The translations under genes were made by a program, and so were the position numbers. Positions 45,962-57,763 of a stretch of DNA of 64,000 bases are shown here, in pieces. Within the stretch, counting starts at the first letter, position 1. Each line of letters opens with the position of its first letter. The notes under the pieces are model-generated. The model was not told the origin of the DNA. It searched no databases and saw only the letters and a list, made by a program, of their open reading frames with translations. Source of the stretch: Pseudomonas ekonensis (GTDB lineage: Bacteria > Pseudomonadota > Gammaproteobacteria > Pseudomonadales > Pseudomonadaceae); assembly GCF_019145435.1 (NCBI RefSeq), contig NZ_JAHSTS010000001.1:248001-312000 (forward strand), read 5' to 3'.

Positions 45962-48912
45962 CATTCGGCATCCAGATGCATTTGCGTCACCACCCGGCCA
46001 TCGCTTTCCGCTTCGCCGAGGTTGGCGTCGATGAAGTACACCCGGTCGTCGGCCAGTTGGCCCTTGTCCACCAGGTAATCCTTGATGCTGCTGGCGCGGT
46101 CCTGACCGAGCTGGCGCAGCAGGACGTCGCTGGAGCTCCAGAACTTGATCACGTCTTCGCGCATCTTCGCGGTGCGCTCTTCCTTGCCCAGATCCTTCCA
46201 TTCGGCCGGTGGCTGGGTCTTCAGGCGGGTGCGGTAGATACCTTCGAGCAACGGGCCTTTCTCGCCGTCCGGCACCTGCAGCAGGGACGCCTGGGCCGGC
46301 ACCTTGTCGCCCCGGCGCTGGAGCATCTTGTAGTAGTTGTACTGGTATTCACGCTCCAGGCGCTGCTCGGCGATGAGCGGGCCGTCGCTGCTCTTGGCGG
46401 CGGTGCCTTCGATTTCCAGGCGCAGGGCCGGACGCTCCTTGAGCGCCTGGGACAGCTTGACCAGGGCCGCTTCGGCGTCCTTGCTCAGCTCGCTGGAGCC
46501 GGGCGCGAACGACACGCTGCCCAGGTCCTCCGAACCGCCGCCGCTGACCAGGCCGCCGATCAGCTTGAACGGCGCGGCGGCGGCCTTGACGATCAGGTTG
46601 CGCAGGGTCTGCCAGACGATCGGCATCACGCTGAACTGCGGGTTGTTCAGGTCGCCGCTGACCGGCAGCTCGATGGAGATCTTGCCGTCCACGTCCTTGA
46701 GCAGGGCGATCGCCAGTTTCAGCGGCAGGCTCACGGCGTCCGGGCTGTCGACCTTTTCGCCCAGCTGCAGTTGCTCGACCACCACCTTGTTCTCGGCCTT
46801 GAGCTGGCCCTTGGTGATCAGGTAGTGCAGGTCGAGGTTGAGCCGGCCCTTGCGGATCCGGTAGCCGGCGAACTTGCCGGAGTAGGGGGTCAGGGTGGTC
46901 AGCTCGACGCGCTTGAAGCTGGTGGCGATGTCGAGGCTGGCCATCGGGTCGAACGGGTTGACCGAGCCCTTGATGGTCACCGGCGCATAGCGGTCGACCT
47001 TGCCCTTGACGTCGACGCTGGCCGGCTTCGCCTGGCGGCTGTCGATGGTGCCGATCTGGCCGTTGAGCTGCTGGATCGCGGTGGCGAAGTTCGGGGTCAG
47101 GCTGAAGTCGGCGAAGTTGGCCGAACCGTCGTTGATCGCGATGGCGCCGATGTGGATGCCCAACGGCTTGTCGCCTCCGGACGGCTGCTTGGCGGCGGCC
47201 GGCTTCGCCGCCGAATCGGCGGGCTGCGGCACCAGCAGGTCGTCGATGTTGGTGGTGCGGTCATCGTTGATCATGAACCGCGCATAGGGCTGGAACAGGT
47301 TGATCCGGTCGATGGACAGGCTGTCGCCGTGCTGGTAGTTCAGGCCCTCCACCACCACCTGCTGCCACTTGAGGAAGTCGCGGGTCTTGAGGGTGTCGAG
47401 GGTGTGCAACTGATCGACCTGGGCGCGGCCGGTGACGCTGAGCGCCAGGGGCTCGGTGCTCTTGAGGTTGACCTTCAGGTCGCTGCCGAGCATGCCGCTG
47501 CGCAGTTCCAGGCGGATGAACGGGATGATGTAGGACTGGGCGACCCGCAGGTCGATGTCCTGGGTCTTCACGTTGAGCTGAGCGGTGACAGGCGCCAGGT
47601 TGACCGTGCCGTCGGCGCTGATCTTGCCCTGCTTGCCCAGGCCGGTGTCGAGCTTGAGGTTGAAGGGCGAACCGTTGAGGCTGTCGAAGTTCTGCAGGTC
47701 GAGGTTCAGCGGGCCGACCTCCAGGGCCACCGGCGGCTGCGGCTGGCGGTCGGCCAGGTGCACCTGGTAATTGCGCAGTTGCACGTCCTTGAGCAGCACC
47801 TGCCAGGGCTTGGCCGGCGCTGCCGGTTCCTTCGGCGAGTCGGCGGCGGCCGGCGCGGTCTTGGGTTCGGCGGCGGCCTTGGCCGCCGGTCTGGACGGCT
47901 GGCCGGCGAACAGCTTCTGCCAGTCCAGTTGCCCGTCGGCTTCGCGGGCGGCCCAGGTCTCCAGCTTCTGGCTGCGGATCTTGCCCACCACGACCTGCTG
48001 CTTGGCCAGGTCCACCGTGGTCTCGCTGACGTCCAGGCGTTCGAGCTTCGCCAGCGGACGGCCGTCCGGGGCCTTGATGGCGAACGGCGCGACGCTGACG
48101 GCGACGTTGTTGAGCAGCAGTTCGGTTTGCCTGGACAGGTTGAGCTTGTAGTCGGTGCTGAGGCTGACCACGCCGTCTTCCAGCACCAGCGGCACGGCGT
48201 CGCGCACGTAGGGCCAGAACGCCTTCATCTTGCCGTCGGTGATTTTCAGCGTGCCTTCGGAGGTGATCGGGATCAGGCTGAAGTTGCCGCTCCAGTCGAT
48301 GCGCCCGCCGGCGGGGCCGACGGCGACCAGGGTCATGTCGGCGCTGTCTTCGGGCAGGGTGCTGAGGTTCTTCAGTTCGAAGTCGAGGGTGTCGTAGAGG
48401 AATTCGATCGGTTCGCTCGGACGCGCGTCCTCGAAATGCACGGCGCCGCCGGCCAGTTTGATGCGGTCGATGCGCAGCGGGAACGGTTTGGCGTCGGGGT
48501 CGGCCGGTGCGGGTTCGCTGGCCGGCAGCTTGAACAGGCCGAGCAGGTTGAGCTGGCCGTCCTTGGCGAACAGGATTTCGGTCTTGGGCTTGTCCAGCTC
48601 GATGTCGGCCAGGTGCAGGGCCCGGGTCCACAGGCTGTCGAGCTGCAGGTTGGCGTAGAGGCGCTCGAACCCGACCTGTTCCTTGCCCGGCCCGCCGATC
48701 ACCAGCCCCCACAAGGTGAGCTCGAGGCTGAACGGATTGAGTTCGATGCGCTGGACATGCGCCGGCACGGTGGCGTAGTGGGCCAGTTGCTGGTTGGCGA
48801 CCCGTAACGCAATGCCCGGCAGAATCAGAAACCCCAAAAGGCTGTAGAGGGCCAGAGCGGTCAACAGGGCGCCAATCGCGCGAATCAATCCTTTGGGCAT
48901 GTGCGGCTTCAT
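45961..48912 (-). CDS. DUF748 / AsmA-like envelope protein
   Basis: A 983-residue protein with an N-terminal membrane anchor (about 10-35), long beta-rich AsmA/TamB-like repeats (ELNPFSLELTLWGLVIGGP near 60; SLDIATSFKRVELTTLTPYSGKFAGY near 700) and a C-terminal OmpA-like element FAPGSSELSKDAEAALVKLS followed by LRLEIEGTA. DUF748 proteins belong to the repeating beta-groove superfamily thought to carry phospholipids to the outer membrane. A low-complexity Ala/Pro/Lys linker occurs near 370-400. ATG 48912 is preferred; ATG 48900 is possible. This is the PA4735 homologue. Confidence 0.85.
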   Translation of the reverse strand: MKPHMPKGLIRAIGALLTALALYSLLGFLILPGIALRVANQQLAHYATVPAHVQRIELNPFSLELTLWGLVIGGPGKEQVGFERLYANLQLDSLWTRALHLADIELDKPKTEILFAKDGQLNLLGLFKLPASEPAPADPDAKPFPLRIDRIKLAGGAVHFEDARPSEPIEFLYDTLDFELKNLSTLPEDSADMTLVAVGPAGGRIDWSGNFSLIPITSEGTLKITDGKMKAFWPYVRDAVPLVLEDGVVSLSTDYKLNLSRQTELLLNNVAVSVAPFAIKAPDGRPLAKLERLDVSETTVDLAKQQVVVGKIRSQKLETWAAREADGQLDWQKLFAGQPSRPAAKAAAEPKTAPAAADSPKEPAAPAKPWQVLLKDVQLRNYQVHLADRQPQPPVALEVGPLNLDLQNFDSLNGSPFNLKLDTGLGKQGKISADGTVNLAPVTAQLNVKTQDIDLRVAQSYIIPFIRLELRSGMLGSDLKVNLKSTEPLALSVTGRAQVDQLHTLDTLKTRDFLKWQQVVVEGLNYQHGDSLSIDRINLFQPYARFMINDDRTTNIDDLLVPQPADSAAKPAAAKQPSGGDKPLGIHIGAIAINDGSANFADFSLTPNFATAIQQLNGQIGTIDSRQAKPASVDVKGKVDRYAPVTIKGSVNPFDPMASLDIATSFKRVELTTLTPYSGKFAGYRIRKGRLNLDLHYLITKGQLKAENKVVVEQLQLGEKVDSPDAVSLPLKLAIALLKDVDGKISIELPVSGDLNNPQFSVMPIVWQTLRNLIVKAAAAPFKLIGGLVSGGGSEDLGSVSFAPGSSELSKDAEAALVKLSQALKERPALRLEIEGTAAKSSDGPLIAEQRLEREYQYNYYKMLQRRGDKVPAQASLLQVPDGEKGPLLEGIYRTRLKTQPPAEWKDLGKEERTAKMREDVIKFWSSSDVLLRQLGQDRASSIKDYLVDKGQLADDRVYFIDANLGEAESDGRVVTQMHLDAE

Positions 48913-49021
48913 CTGTCTGAATCGGAGTGCCTTGGAGTATGGCACGCGATTGCGGTTCCGAAGTAATCGCCCAGGGTCAGGATTGTTCAGATTTTTCTGT
49001 GGGAATTTTCCCAAGCAGGTT

Positions 49022-50038
49022 TCACAGCCGGAGGATCAGGGTCTTCAGCGGCGGCTGTCCGTCCATGGACGGGAAGTCCCGGCCCGGTGTCATCACCGTC
49101 CATTCGCGCACCGGCCGCCCGGCCTTGTCCGCGCAGCGCAGCACCTGTTCGCGCCAGTCGTCCATGCTGACTTTCGCCAGGTTGTTGCAGCAGATCAGCA
49201 CGCCGTCCTCGGCGGTGGCCAGCAGGGCCGGCTTGAGCAGGCTCTGATAGTCGCGCAGCAGGTCGACGGTGCCGAACGCGCTCTTGGCCCAGGCCGGCGG
49301 ATCGAGCAGCACCAGGTCGTATTGGCGCTGTTCCAGGCGCGGATAGCCCGGCAGCTTTTGCCCGCGCCGCTGGGTGATCGGCAGCCCCGCCAGTTGGCGG
49401 ATCGCCGGGAAGTAGTCGGACTGGACGAACTGCATGGCCGGCAACTGCGGGTTGAGCTGGCCGTTCTCGCGACCGACCGCGAGGTTGCCCTCGGCGAAGT
49501 CCAGGTTGCACACCTCGCGCGCACCGCCGGCGGCGGCGCTCAGACCCACCCCGCAGGTGTAGGCGAACAGGTTGAGCACGCTTTTGCCCTTGGCGTGGTC
49601 CTTGACCCAGCCCCGGGTGTTGCGCAGGTCGAGGAACAGCAGCGGATCCTGCCCGGCGTGGCGCCCGCGCACGCGGTAGTTCAGGCCCCATTCGTGGCCG
49701 ACCAGATCCTCCAGCGCCGCGTCGTCGGCCCGGTAGACCGGGTCGGTGCGGTCGATCCGCGAGTTGCCCCGGGAGCGGTCGTTGTAGACCAGCAGGGTGT
49801 CCAGGCCCAGGGTCTGGTCGACGGTCTCGTGCAGGTGCAGCAGGGCGTCGCGCTCCAGCGTCTGGTGGAAGCTTTGCACCATCAGTTGCGGGCCGTAGCG
49901 GTCGACGGTCAGGCCGCCCGCGCCTTCCTGGCTGCCGTGGAACAGGCGGTAGCAGTCGGTGCCCTGGCCGTGCAGTTCGGCGAGCAGGTCCTGGCGTTGG
50001 TCGAGGGCGGCGCGCAGCGCCTGGTTCAAGGAAGACAT
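49022..50038 (-). CDS. Class I SAM-dependent rRNA methyltransferase (RlmI/COG1092-like)
   Basis: A 338-residue methyltransferase. N-terminal part has YRLFHGSQEGAGGLTVDRYG, the linker GRHAGQDPLLFLDLRNTRGWV, the SAM motif VLNLFAYTCGVGLSAAAGGA and catalytic YDLVLLDPPAWAK. This is the COG1092 group to which RlmI and RlmK belong, but the PUA domain of RlmI is not present at full length, so the exact methylated base cannot be named. It is transcribed in the same direction as the DUF748 gene. Confidence 0.82.
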   Translation of the reverse strand: MSSLNQALRAALDQRQDLLAELHGQGTDCYRLFHGSQEGAGGLTVDRYGPQLMVQSFHQTLERDALLHLHETVDQTLGLDTLLVYNDRSRGNSRIDRTDPVYRADDAALEDLVGHEWGLNYRVRGRHAGQDPLLFLDLRNTRGWVKDHAKGKSVLNLFAYTCGVGLSAAAGGAREVCNLDFAEGNLAVGRENGQLNPQLPAMQFVQSDYFPAIRQLAGLPITQRRGQKLPGYPRLEQRQYDLVLLDPPAWAKSAFGTVDLLRDYQSLLKPALLATAEDGVLICCNNLAKVSMDDWREQVLRCADKAGRPVREWTVMTPGRDFPSMDGQPPLKTLILRL

Positions 50039-50104
50039 GCGGGCGCCTTGCTGGAGGGTATGGGGGCGCGGGAGTTTAGCATTGTCGGCGCCTGTGGCGA
50101 GGGA

Positions 50105-50977
50105 TCAGGGCAGCAGCCCCATCCGCCGCCGGGCGCGCTGCACCGAGCCGTTGCGCATGGCCCAGCGCAGCATCGGCGCGCTGCGGTTGACGCTGGCGCG
50201 GATCAGTTGGCGGCGCAGCGGGTTCTGGCGCACGCCGAGCATGTCGCTGGCCCAGTCGGGCAGCAGGTCGATGCCGGCCTTCATCATCAGGTCGCCGAAG
50301 GGCCGGGCCAGTAGGCTGGGGGCCGGCGCGTCGAGCAGCAACCGCAGGACTTCGCGGCTGCGTCCGTCGCACAGCAGCTGCGGGCGCATGCGCTGCAGGT
50401 ACTCGGCCACCGCCGCGCGCGAGCGGGGCACGTCCCGGGCGCCGAGCCGTTCGGCGATCACGGCGATTTCAGCGTAGTAGCGGTCCTGGTCTGTCAGGGA
50501 CAGGTGCGGATTGCGGTAGCGCAGGTGGGCGGCGAGGAAGTGGCTGACTTCCGCCACGTGCACCCAGGTCAGCAGATCCGGGTCGCTGGCCGCATAGGGG
50601 CGGCCGTCCGGAGCGGTGCCGACCACTTGCAGGTGGATGGTGCGCACTTTTTCGATCAGCCAGTCGGCGTCCTTGCGCGAGCCGAACGTGGTGCCCGAGA
50701 CGAACTGGCTGGTGCGGCGCAGCCGTCCGAGCATGTCCTGGCGAAAGTTCGAGTGATCCCACACCCCGGCCAGCGCCAGCGGGTGCAAAGCCTGCAGCAG
50801 CAGCGCGGCGATGCCGCCGATCAGCATGCTGCTGAAGTCGCCGTGCACTTGCCAGCTGACCGAGTCGGGGCCGAACAGGCCGGGATCGCCCTTGGGGTTT
50901 TCCAGGTCGAGCTGGCCGAGGGACAGCCCGGTCAGGCTCATGAGCTGGCTTTCGATGCGGTGGCGGATGAATTCCAT
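50105..50977 (-). CDS. MpaB-like (DUF2236) oxygenase family protein
   Basis: A 290-residue protein with the DUF2236/MpaB pattern: VHGDFSSMLIGGIAALLLQALHP, then GVWDHSNFRQDMLGRL, FGSRKDADW and LLTWVHVAEVSHF. The family includes rubber oxygenase Lcp and fungal MpaB, which bind heme b; catalytic activity here is inferred. ATG 50977 gives MEFIRHRIESQL; the longer frame overlaps acs and is not coding. Confidence 0.78.
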   Translation of the reverse strand: MEFIRHRIESQLMSLTGLSLGQLDLENPKGDPGLFGPDSVSWQVHGDFSSMLIGGIAALLLQALHPLALAGVWDHSNFRQDMLGRLRRTSQFVSGTTFGSRKDADWLIEKVRTIHLQVVGTAPDGRPYAASDPDLLTWVHVAEVSHFLAAHLRYRNPHLSLTDQDRYYAEIAVIAERLGARDVPRSRAAVAEYLQRMRPQLLCDGRSREVLRLLLDAPAPSLLARPFGDLMMKAGIDLLPDWASDMLGVRQNPLRRQLIRASVNRSAPMLRWAMRNGSVQRARRRMGLLP

Positions 50978-51039
50978 GGGGGGCTCGACGGATGGCTTCA
51001 GTGCAGGGACGGCGCGGCCGAACGACCGCGCCGGGGCCG

Positions 51040-52977
<1,938 letters not shown>

Positions 52978-53087
52978 GACGGTTCCTTATTCTTGTTGTG
53001 CGACAGGAATAAAGATGCGCCGAGTGCCCGAGAGGTTCAAGCCATGTCAAAAACGACTGTGGGAAAGGGGGGCATACAAAAGACTGA

Positions 53088-53109
53088 GGGAGCGGGCAAA
53101 CCCGCTCCC
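53088..53109. repeat. REP-type hairpin between acs and pgi
   Basis: GGGAGCGGG pairs with CCCGCTCCC around CAAA. It lies 47 bases past the pgi stop codon on the pgi downstream side. Confidence 0.6.
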
Positions 53110-53120
53110 GTAATGGAAGG

Positions 53121-53147
53121 TGTTGCCCGCAGAGGCTGCGGGCAACA
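53121..53147 (-). terminator. Hairpin at the 3' end of pgi
   Basis: TGTTGCCCGCAG pairs with CTGCGGGCAACA around AGG (12 perfect bp), nine bases after the pgi stop. The following minus-strand tract is only CCTTCCATT, so termination strength is uncertain. Confidence 0.6.
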
Positions 53148-53155
53148 CGGCCGGA

Positions 53156-54820
53156 TCAGCCGCGGTGACGGCCGCGGAAGTAGTTGATCAGGCCTTGGGT
53201 GGACGGATCCTCGGCGGCGCTCTCTTCGCTGCCGACCAGGCGGTTGTAGACGCCCTTGCCCAGTTCCTTGCCCAGTTCCACGCCCCACTGGTCGAAGGCG
53301 TTGATGCCCCAGACCACGCTCTGCACGAACACCTTGTGTTCGTACATCGCCACCAGGGCGCCGAGACGGCGCGGGCTGATGCGTTCGACCACCAGGGTGT
53401 TGCTCGGACGGTTGCCCGGGATCACCTTGTGGGCGGCGAGCTTGTGCACCTGCTCTTCGCTCATGCCTTTGTCGCGCAGCTCGGCCTCGGCTTCGGCCAG
53501 GGTCTTGCCGAGCATCAGGGCCTGGCTCTGGGACAGACAGTTGGCGTACAGCCACTGGTGATGGTCGGACACCGGGTTGAAGCTGACGACCGGCACGATG
53601 AAGTCGGCCGGGATCAGCTGGGTGCCCTGGTGCAGCAACTGGTGATAGGCATGCTGGCCGTTGCAGCCGACGCCGCCCCAGATCACCGGACCGGTGTCGG
53701 TGGACACCGCAGTGCCGTCCTGGCGCACGCGCTTGCCGTTGGACTCCATGTCCAACTGTTGAAGGTGCTTGGTGATGTTGCGCAGGTAATGGTCGTACGG
53801 CAGGATCGCGTGGCTCTGCGCACCCCAGAAGTTGCCGTACCACACGCCGAGCAGGGCCAGCAGCACCGGCATGTTCTGTTCGAACGGGGCGCTCTGGAAG
53901 TGCTGGTCCATGGTGTAGGCGCCGGACAGCAGTTCCTTGAAGTTGGACATGCCGATGGCCAGGGCGATCGGCAGGCCGATGGCCGACCACAGCGAGTAGC
54001 GGCCGCCGACCCAGTCCCACATCGGGAAGATGTTCTCTTCGCGGATGCCGAACGCCACGGCCGCCGCGTTGTTGCTCGAAACGGCGATGAAGTGGCGGTG
54101 CAGTTCGGCTTCCGAACCGCCCTGGGCCAGGTACCAGGCGCGGGCGGCCTGGGCGTTCTTCAGGGTTTCGAGGGTGTTGAAGGATTTCGACGACACGATG
54201 AACAGCGTGGTTTCGGCCCGCAGCTTCTGGGTCAGGCCGTGGAACTCGCTGCCGTCGATGTTCGCCAGGTAGTGGCAACGCACGCCTTTCTGGGCGTAGG
54301 ACAGCAGGGCCTCGGAGACCAGCTCAGGGCCGAGGAACGAGCCGCCGATGCCGATGTTCACCACGTCGGTGATCGGCTTCTCGGTGTAGCCGCGCCACAG
54401 GCCGTCGTGGATGCGGCCCACCAGGTCGGTCATCTGGTTCAGCACCTTGTGCACGTCCGGCATCACGTTGACGCCGTTGACCGACAGCTTGTCGCCCACC
54501 GGGCGGCGCAGGGCGGTGTGCAGGGCAGGGCGGCCTTCGGAAGCGTTGACGATTTCGCCGTCGAACAGCGATTTGATCGCGCCCTTGAGGTCGACCTCAT
54601 CGGCCAGGCCCACCAGCAGGTCGCGGGTCTGGGCGTTGATCAGGTTCTTCGAATAGTCGAGAAACAGTCCGCAGCTGCTCAGGGTGAATTGGTTGAAGCG
54701 CTGCGGGTCGGCGTTGAAGGCTTCGCGCATGCTGAAATCCTGCATGGCTTGGCGGTGGTCTTTCAACGCTTGCCAGGCAGGCAGAGCGGTAACGTCATGA
54801 GGAGTGCGGTAGTACGCCAT
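53156..54820 (-). CDS. pgi: Glucose-6-phosphate isomerase
   Basis: A 554-residue isomerase interconverting glucose-6-P and fructose-6-P. SIS-domain motifs: [18 protein letters not shown] near 150, [18 protein letters not shown] near 270, and the C-terminal [16 protein letters not shown] signature. Length is the usual. It is preceded by a 224-base gap after panD containing an inverted repeat, so it probably has its own promoter. Confidence 0.97.
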   Translation of the reverse strand: MAYYRTPHDVTALPAWQALKDHRQAMQDFSMREAFNADPQRFNQFTLSSCGLFLDYSKNLINAQTRDLLVGLADEVDLKGAIKSLFDGEIVNASEGRPALHTALRRPVGDKLSVNGVNVMPDVHKVLNQMTDLVGRIHDGLWRGYTEKPITDVVNIGIGGSFLGPELVSEALLSYAQKGVRCHYLANIDGSEFHGLTQKLRAETTLFIVSSKSFNTLETLKNAQAARAWYLAQGGSEAELHRHFIAVSSNNAAAVAFGIREENIFPMWDWVGGRYSLWSAIGLPIALAIGMSNFKELLSGAYTMDQHFQSAPFEQNMPVLLALLGVWYGNFWGAQSHAILPYDHYLRNITKHLQQLDMESNGKRVRQDGTAVSTDTGPVIWGGVGCNGQHAYHQLLHQGTQLIPADFIVPVVSFNPVSDHHQWLYANCLSQSQALMLGKTLAEAEAELRDKGMSEEQVHKLAAHKVIPGNRPSNTLVVERISPRRLGALVAMYEHKVFVQSVVWGINAFDQWGVELGKELGKGVYNRLVGSEESAAEDPSTQGLINYFRGRHRG

Positions 54821-54975
54821 CGCTGCGGTTTTCCTTTTTACTTGAACGGCCTTTGGTACACGGATCGAACCGCCAGGCCCGGTCAGGGCATGGGGTCAGC
54901 TGCGTTGACACGGTTTCATGGCGCAGGGCCAATACAGTAAACCCCGCGCTGCGATCTGTCTTGACTTTGTCTGAC

Positions 54976-55014
54976 CCGTTTCCTGTACTTTTTTAACATC
55001 TGTCCAGGAAACGG
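54976..55014. repeat. Inverted repeat between panD and pgi
   Basis: CCGTTTCCTG (54976-54985) and CAGGAAACGG (55005-55014), perfect 10-bp arms separated by 19 bases that include TTTTTTAACATC. It could be a weak panD terminator on the minus strand or an operator for pgi. Confidence 0.5.
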
Positions 55015-55044
55015 CCGACGAACGGAAGGGCGGGGGCTGCCTGC

Positions 55045-55425
55045 TCAGGCGACCTGCACCGGGATGGCGTTGCTGGTGTGGCTCAGTTCGTTGCCCGGCG
55101 CCATGTAGAGCATGCGCGGCTTGAAGTTCACCAGTTCAGCTTCGCTGTAGTGGGCGTAGGCGCAAATGATCACGCGGTCGCCGACCTTGGCCTTGTGCGC
55201 GGCTGCGCCGTTGACCGAAATCATCCGCGAGCCTTCTTCGCCGCGGATCGCGTAGGTGGTGAAGCGTTCGCCGTTGTCGACGTTGTAGATCTGGATCTGC
55301 TCGTACTCACGGATGCCGGACAGGTCCAGCCATTCGCCGTCGATGGCGCAGGAACCTTCGTAATCGAGCACCGCGTGGGTGACTTCGGCGCGGTGCAGCT
55401 TGGCCTTGAGCATGATGGCGTGCAT
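55045..55425 (-). CDS. panD: Aspartate 1-decarboxylase
   Basis: A 126-residue pyruvoyl enzyme making beta-alanine for pantothenate. The self-cleavage site is Gly24-Ser25 ([10 protein letters not shown]), with Lys9, Tyr58-type and Arg54-type residues in the conserved context ([18 protein letters not shown]). ATG 55425 gives [13 protein letters not shown]. Separated from panC by a REP pair, which may decouple their expression. Confidence 0.97.
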   Translation of the reverse strand: MHAIMLKAKLHRAEVTHAVLDYEGSCAIDGEWLDLSGIREYEQIQIYNVDNGERFTTYAIRGEEGSRMISVNGAAAHKAKVGDRVIICAYAHYSEAELVNFKPRMLYMAPGNELSHTSNAIPVQVA

Positions 55426-55619
55426 GAGGGGTTCCCCTGGTCGGAATCGAACGGCAGGCAGTGTGCCCGAAGGGGGGGAGGGCGGCAATATGGCTGCGCG
55501 CCGGGCGTAGGCAGGTGGAAGTGGCCGGATCCCGGAGCGTTTCCGTAGACCCCGTCGTCAGCAGGCTGGCCACACAGGGGGCTTGGGTGGGTGCAGGATT
55601 TTTGGTCACCGCAAAACAA

Positions 55620-55709
55620 TGTGGGAGCGGGCCTGCTTGCGATGGCGGTCTGCCGGTCGCCGCTCAGGTCGGCTGACGGAAGGCCATCGCGGGCAGGCCC
55701 GCTCCCACA
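55620..55709. repeat. REPIN: paired inverted REP sequences
   Basis: TGTGGGAGCGGGCCTGCTTG from 55620 and the counterpart GCGGGCAGGCCCGCTCCCAC ending at 55708, with a 35-base spacer. It lies between panC and panD. Confidence 0.8.
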
Positions 55710-55723
55710 AAGGATTACGGCGC

Positions 55724-56584
55724 TCAGGCCGGGGTGTCGAGGTTCAGGTGCAGGTTGTCGATCAAGCGGGTGGTGCCGAGGAACGCGGCCACCAGGATCA
55801 CCAGGTCGCGGTCGTTTGCCGTGGCCGGGCGCAGGGTCAGGGCGTGGCGGATCTCCAAGTAGTCCGGACGCAGGCCGGCGGCTTCCAGTTGCTTGAGCTG
55901 CGTCTGGATCAGTGCCGGGAAGTCACGCTCGCCTAGCTTGATCGACTCGGCGATGGCGCTCAGGGTGCGGTAGACCACCGGCGCCACGGCGCGCTGCTCT
56001 TCGCTGAGGAAACCGTTGCGCGAGGACAGCGCCAGGCCGTCGGCGGCACGCACGGTCGGTTCGCCGATGATCTGGATCGGCATGTTCAGGTCATGCACCA
56101 GCGCACGGATCACCGCCAGTTGCTGGAAGTCCTTCTGGCCGAAGATCGCCAGGTCCGGCTGCACCATGTTGAACAGCTTGCTGACCACGGTCGCCACGCC
56201 TTCGAAATGCCCCGGCCGGCTGGCGCCGCAAAGGCCTTCGGACAGTTGAGGCACGCTGACCCGGGTCTGTCCGGCCATGCCGTCGGGGTACATTTCCTCG
56301 ACGGTCGGGGCGAACAGCAGGTCGCAGCCGGCTTCCAGCAGTTTTTCCTGGTCCGCCGCCAGGGTGCGCGGGTACTTGTCGAGGTCTTCGCCGGCGCCGA
56401 ACTGCAGCGGGTTGACGAAAATGCTCGCGACCACGAAGTCCACCCGCTGGGTGGCCTTGGTGATCAGCGCGATGTGGCCGCTGTGCAGGTTGCCCATGGT
56501 CGGCACGAAGCCGATGCGCTTGCCTTCGCTGCGGGCGCGGGCCACGGCGGCGCGCAGTTCACGTACGGTTTTGACGGTGTTCAT
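55724..56584 (-). CDS. panC: Pantothenate synthetase
   Basis: A 286-residue enzyme joining pantoate and beta-alanine. HIGH-like motif [15 protein letters not shown] near 28-42, [20 protein letters not shown], and [21 protein letters not shown], all typical. It overlaps panB by 4 bases (ATGA), forming panB-panC, with panD next on the same strand. Confidence 0.97.
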   Translation of the reverse strand: MNTVKTVRELRAAVARARSEGKRIGFVPTMGNLHSGHIALITKATQRVDFVVASIFVNPLQFGAGEDLDKYPRTLAADQEKLLEAGCDLLFAPTVEEMYPDGMAGQTRVSVPQLSEGLCGASRPGHFEGVATVVSKLFNMVQPDLAIFGQKDFQQLAVIRALVHDLNMPIQIIGEPTVRAADGLALSSRNGFLSEEQRAVAPVVYRTLSAIAESIKLGERDFPALIQTQLKQLEAAGLRPDYLEIRHALTLRPATANDRDLVILVAAFLGTTRLIDNLHLNLDTPA

Positions 56585-57381
56585 GCGGAGAATCCGTGTT
56601 CGATGCCTGGGAACGTGGCGGCTTTGACTTCAGTGACGTAGGCCTTCAGGGCGTTCTGGATGCTGTCCTGGCCGTCCATGAAGTTCTTCACGAACTTCGG
56701 CACGCGGCCGCTGATCGACAGGCCGAGCATGTCGTGCAGCACCAGCACCTGGCCGTCGGTGGCGTTGCCGGCGCCGATGCCGATCACCGGGATCTTCACC
56801 GCCTGGCTGATTTCGGCGGCCAGTTCGCTCGGCACGCATTCGAGCAGCAGCATGGCCGCGCCGGCCTGCTCCAGCGAGATGGCGTCGGCGCGCATCTGCC
56901 GCGCCTGGTTCTCGTTGCGGCCCTGCACCTTGTAGCCGCCGAGGATGTTCACCGCTTGCGGGGTCAGGCCCATGTGCGCGCACACCGGAACGCCGCGCTC
57001 GGCCAGCAGGCGGATCGACTCCGCCAGCCACAGGGCGCCTTCGACCTTGACCATGTGCGCGCCGGCCTGCATCAGCATGGCGCTGTTGGTCATGGTCTGT
57101 TCCAGGGTGGCGTTGGCCATGAACGGCAGATCCGCCAGGATCAGGGCATCGGTGTTGCCGCGCTTGACGCTGGCGACGTGGTAGGCCATTTCCGCAGTGG
57201 TCACCGGCAGGGTGCTGTCGTGGCCCTGCAAGACCATGCCGAGGGAATCGCCCACCAGCAGCACTTCGACACCGGCCTCGTTGCAGGCGTGGGCGAAGGT
57301 CGCGTCATAGCAGGTCAGCATGGTGATCTTTTCACCTTTCTGCTTGAGGCTCTGGAGCGTGGTCAGGGTGATGGCTGGCAT
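56581..57381 (-). CDS. panB: 3-methyl-2-oxobutanoate hydroxymethyltransferase
   Basis: A 266-residue TIM-barrel enzyme: [73 protein letters not shown]. It adds a hydroxymethyl group from methylene-THF to ketoisovalerate as the first committed step to pantothenate. Position before folK and pcnB is the PA4729 order. Confidence 0.97.
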   Translation of the reverse strand: MPAITLTTLQSLKQKGEKITMLTCYDATFAHACNEAGVEVLLVGDSLGMVLQGHDSTLPVTTAEMAYHVASVKRGNTDALILADLPFMANATLEQTMTNSAMLMQAGAHMVKVEGALWLAESIRLLAERGVPVCAHMGLTPQAVNILGGYKVQGRNENQARQMRADAISLEQAGAAMLLLECVPSELAAEISQAVKIPVIGIGAGNATDGQVLVLHDMLGLSISGRVPKFVKNFMDGQDSIQNALKAYVTEVKAATFPGIEHGFSA

Positions 57382-57561
57382 GTAAGAAATCCTCGTTCAG
57401 GCGCATTGGAAACTGCTGCGGGTAACGCGCGTGATTCGTCATCTATTCAGGCGCACGCTCTTTTGTCGTGCTTATAAGGCCTGGATTGCGCCCTTGTGCG
57501 CCGGGTTGGCGGCAGCGGGACGCCTATAGTCGTGATGAGAACCCAGGAAGTCAATTACGTG

Positions 57562-57601
57562 TGTTACCGCATTGTTACGACGGGAGTGTTACCGGCGTTA
57601 C
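57562..57601 (+). repeat. TGTTAC direct repeats
   Basis: TGTTAC at 57562, 57573 and 57587 and CGTTAC at 57596, spaced by 11, 14 and 9 bases. The hexamer equals the half-site of the CbrB activator site found upstream of crcZ in this window. Confidence 0.6.
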
Positions 57602-57619
57602 TGATGCGATTCAGCGGTG

Positions 57620-57645
57620 CGGCAGGTCTGGGCTGCCGTTTTTTT
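57620..57645 (+). terminator. Orphan plus-strand intrinsic terminator
   Basis: CGGCAG and CTGCCG form a 6-bp GC-rich stem with a seven-base loop, followed by TTTTTTTG. No plus-strand gene precedes it. Confidence 0.65.
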
Positions 57646-57694
57646 GTCCTACAAAAATGGCGGTGGCAGGCGCGGCGTGGCCGTCGGCCGGGAT

Positions 57695-57728
57695 CCCGTC
57701 GGGAGCCAGCCTGCTGGCGATGACGTCA
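57695..57728. repeat. REP-like element downstream of folK
   Basis: GTCGGGAGCCAGCCTGCTGG followed by CGATGACGTCA is a variant of the REP core, with GCCAGC/GCTGGC-type pairing. Confidence 0.5.
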
Positions 57729-57763
57729 GCCCGGGTCACCCTGGGCCGGGCGAGGGAAAAGGG

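Larger units (their letters stand above)
57525..57645 (+). ncRNA. Candidate small RNA (prediction from terminator and -10 only)
   Basis: A stretch running from a TATAGT -10 to a strong plus-strand terminator (CGGCAG-loop-CTGCCG plus seven T at 57620-57645). It would be about 110 nt and contains CCAGGAAG and four GTTAC elements. It is antisense to no annotated gene. No good -35 is seen and no family is recognised. Confidence 0.3.
57382..57763. other. 382-base intergenic region between folK and panB
   Basis: Both flanking genes read on the minus strand. No gene is convincing here. It contains a -10-like TATAGT (57525-57530, plus strand), direct repeats of TGTTAC and a plus-strand terminator listed separately, and a REP-like piece at 57695-57728. 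Confidence 0.6.

Noticed and set aside
45937..48807. 956-residue plus-strand ORF opposite the DUF748 gene
   Set aside because: Same reason: the opposite strand has the coding signal, signal anchor and coupling to the DUF2845 gene.
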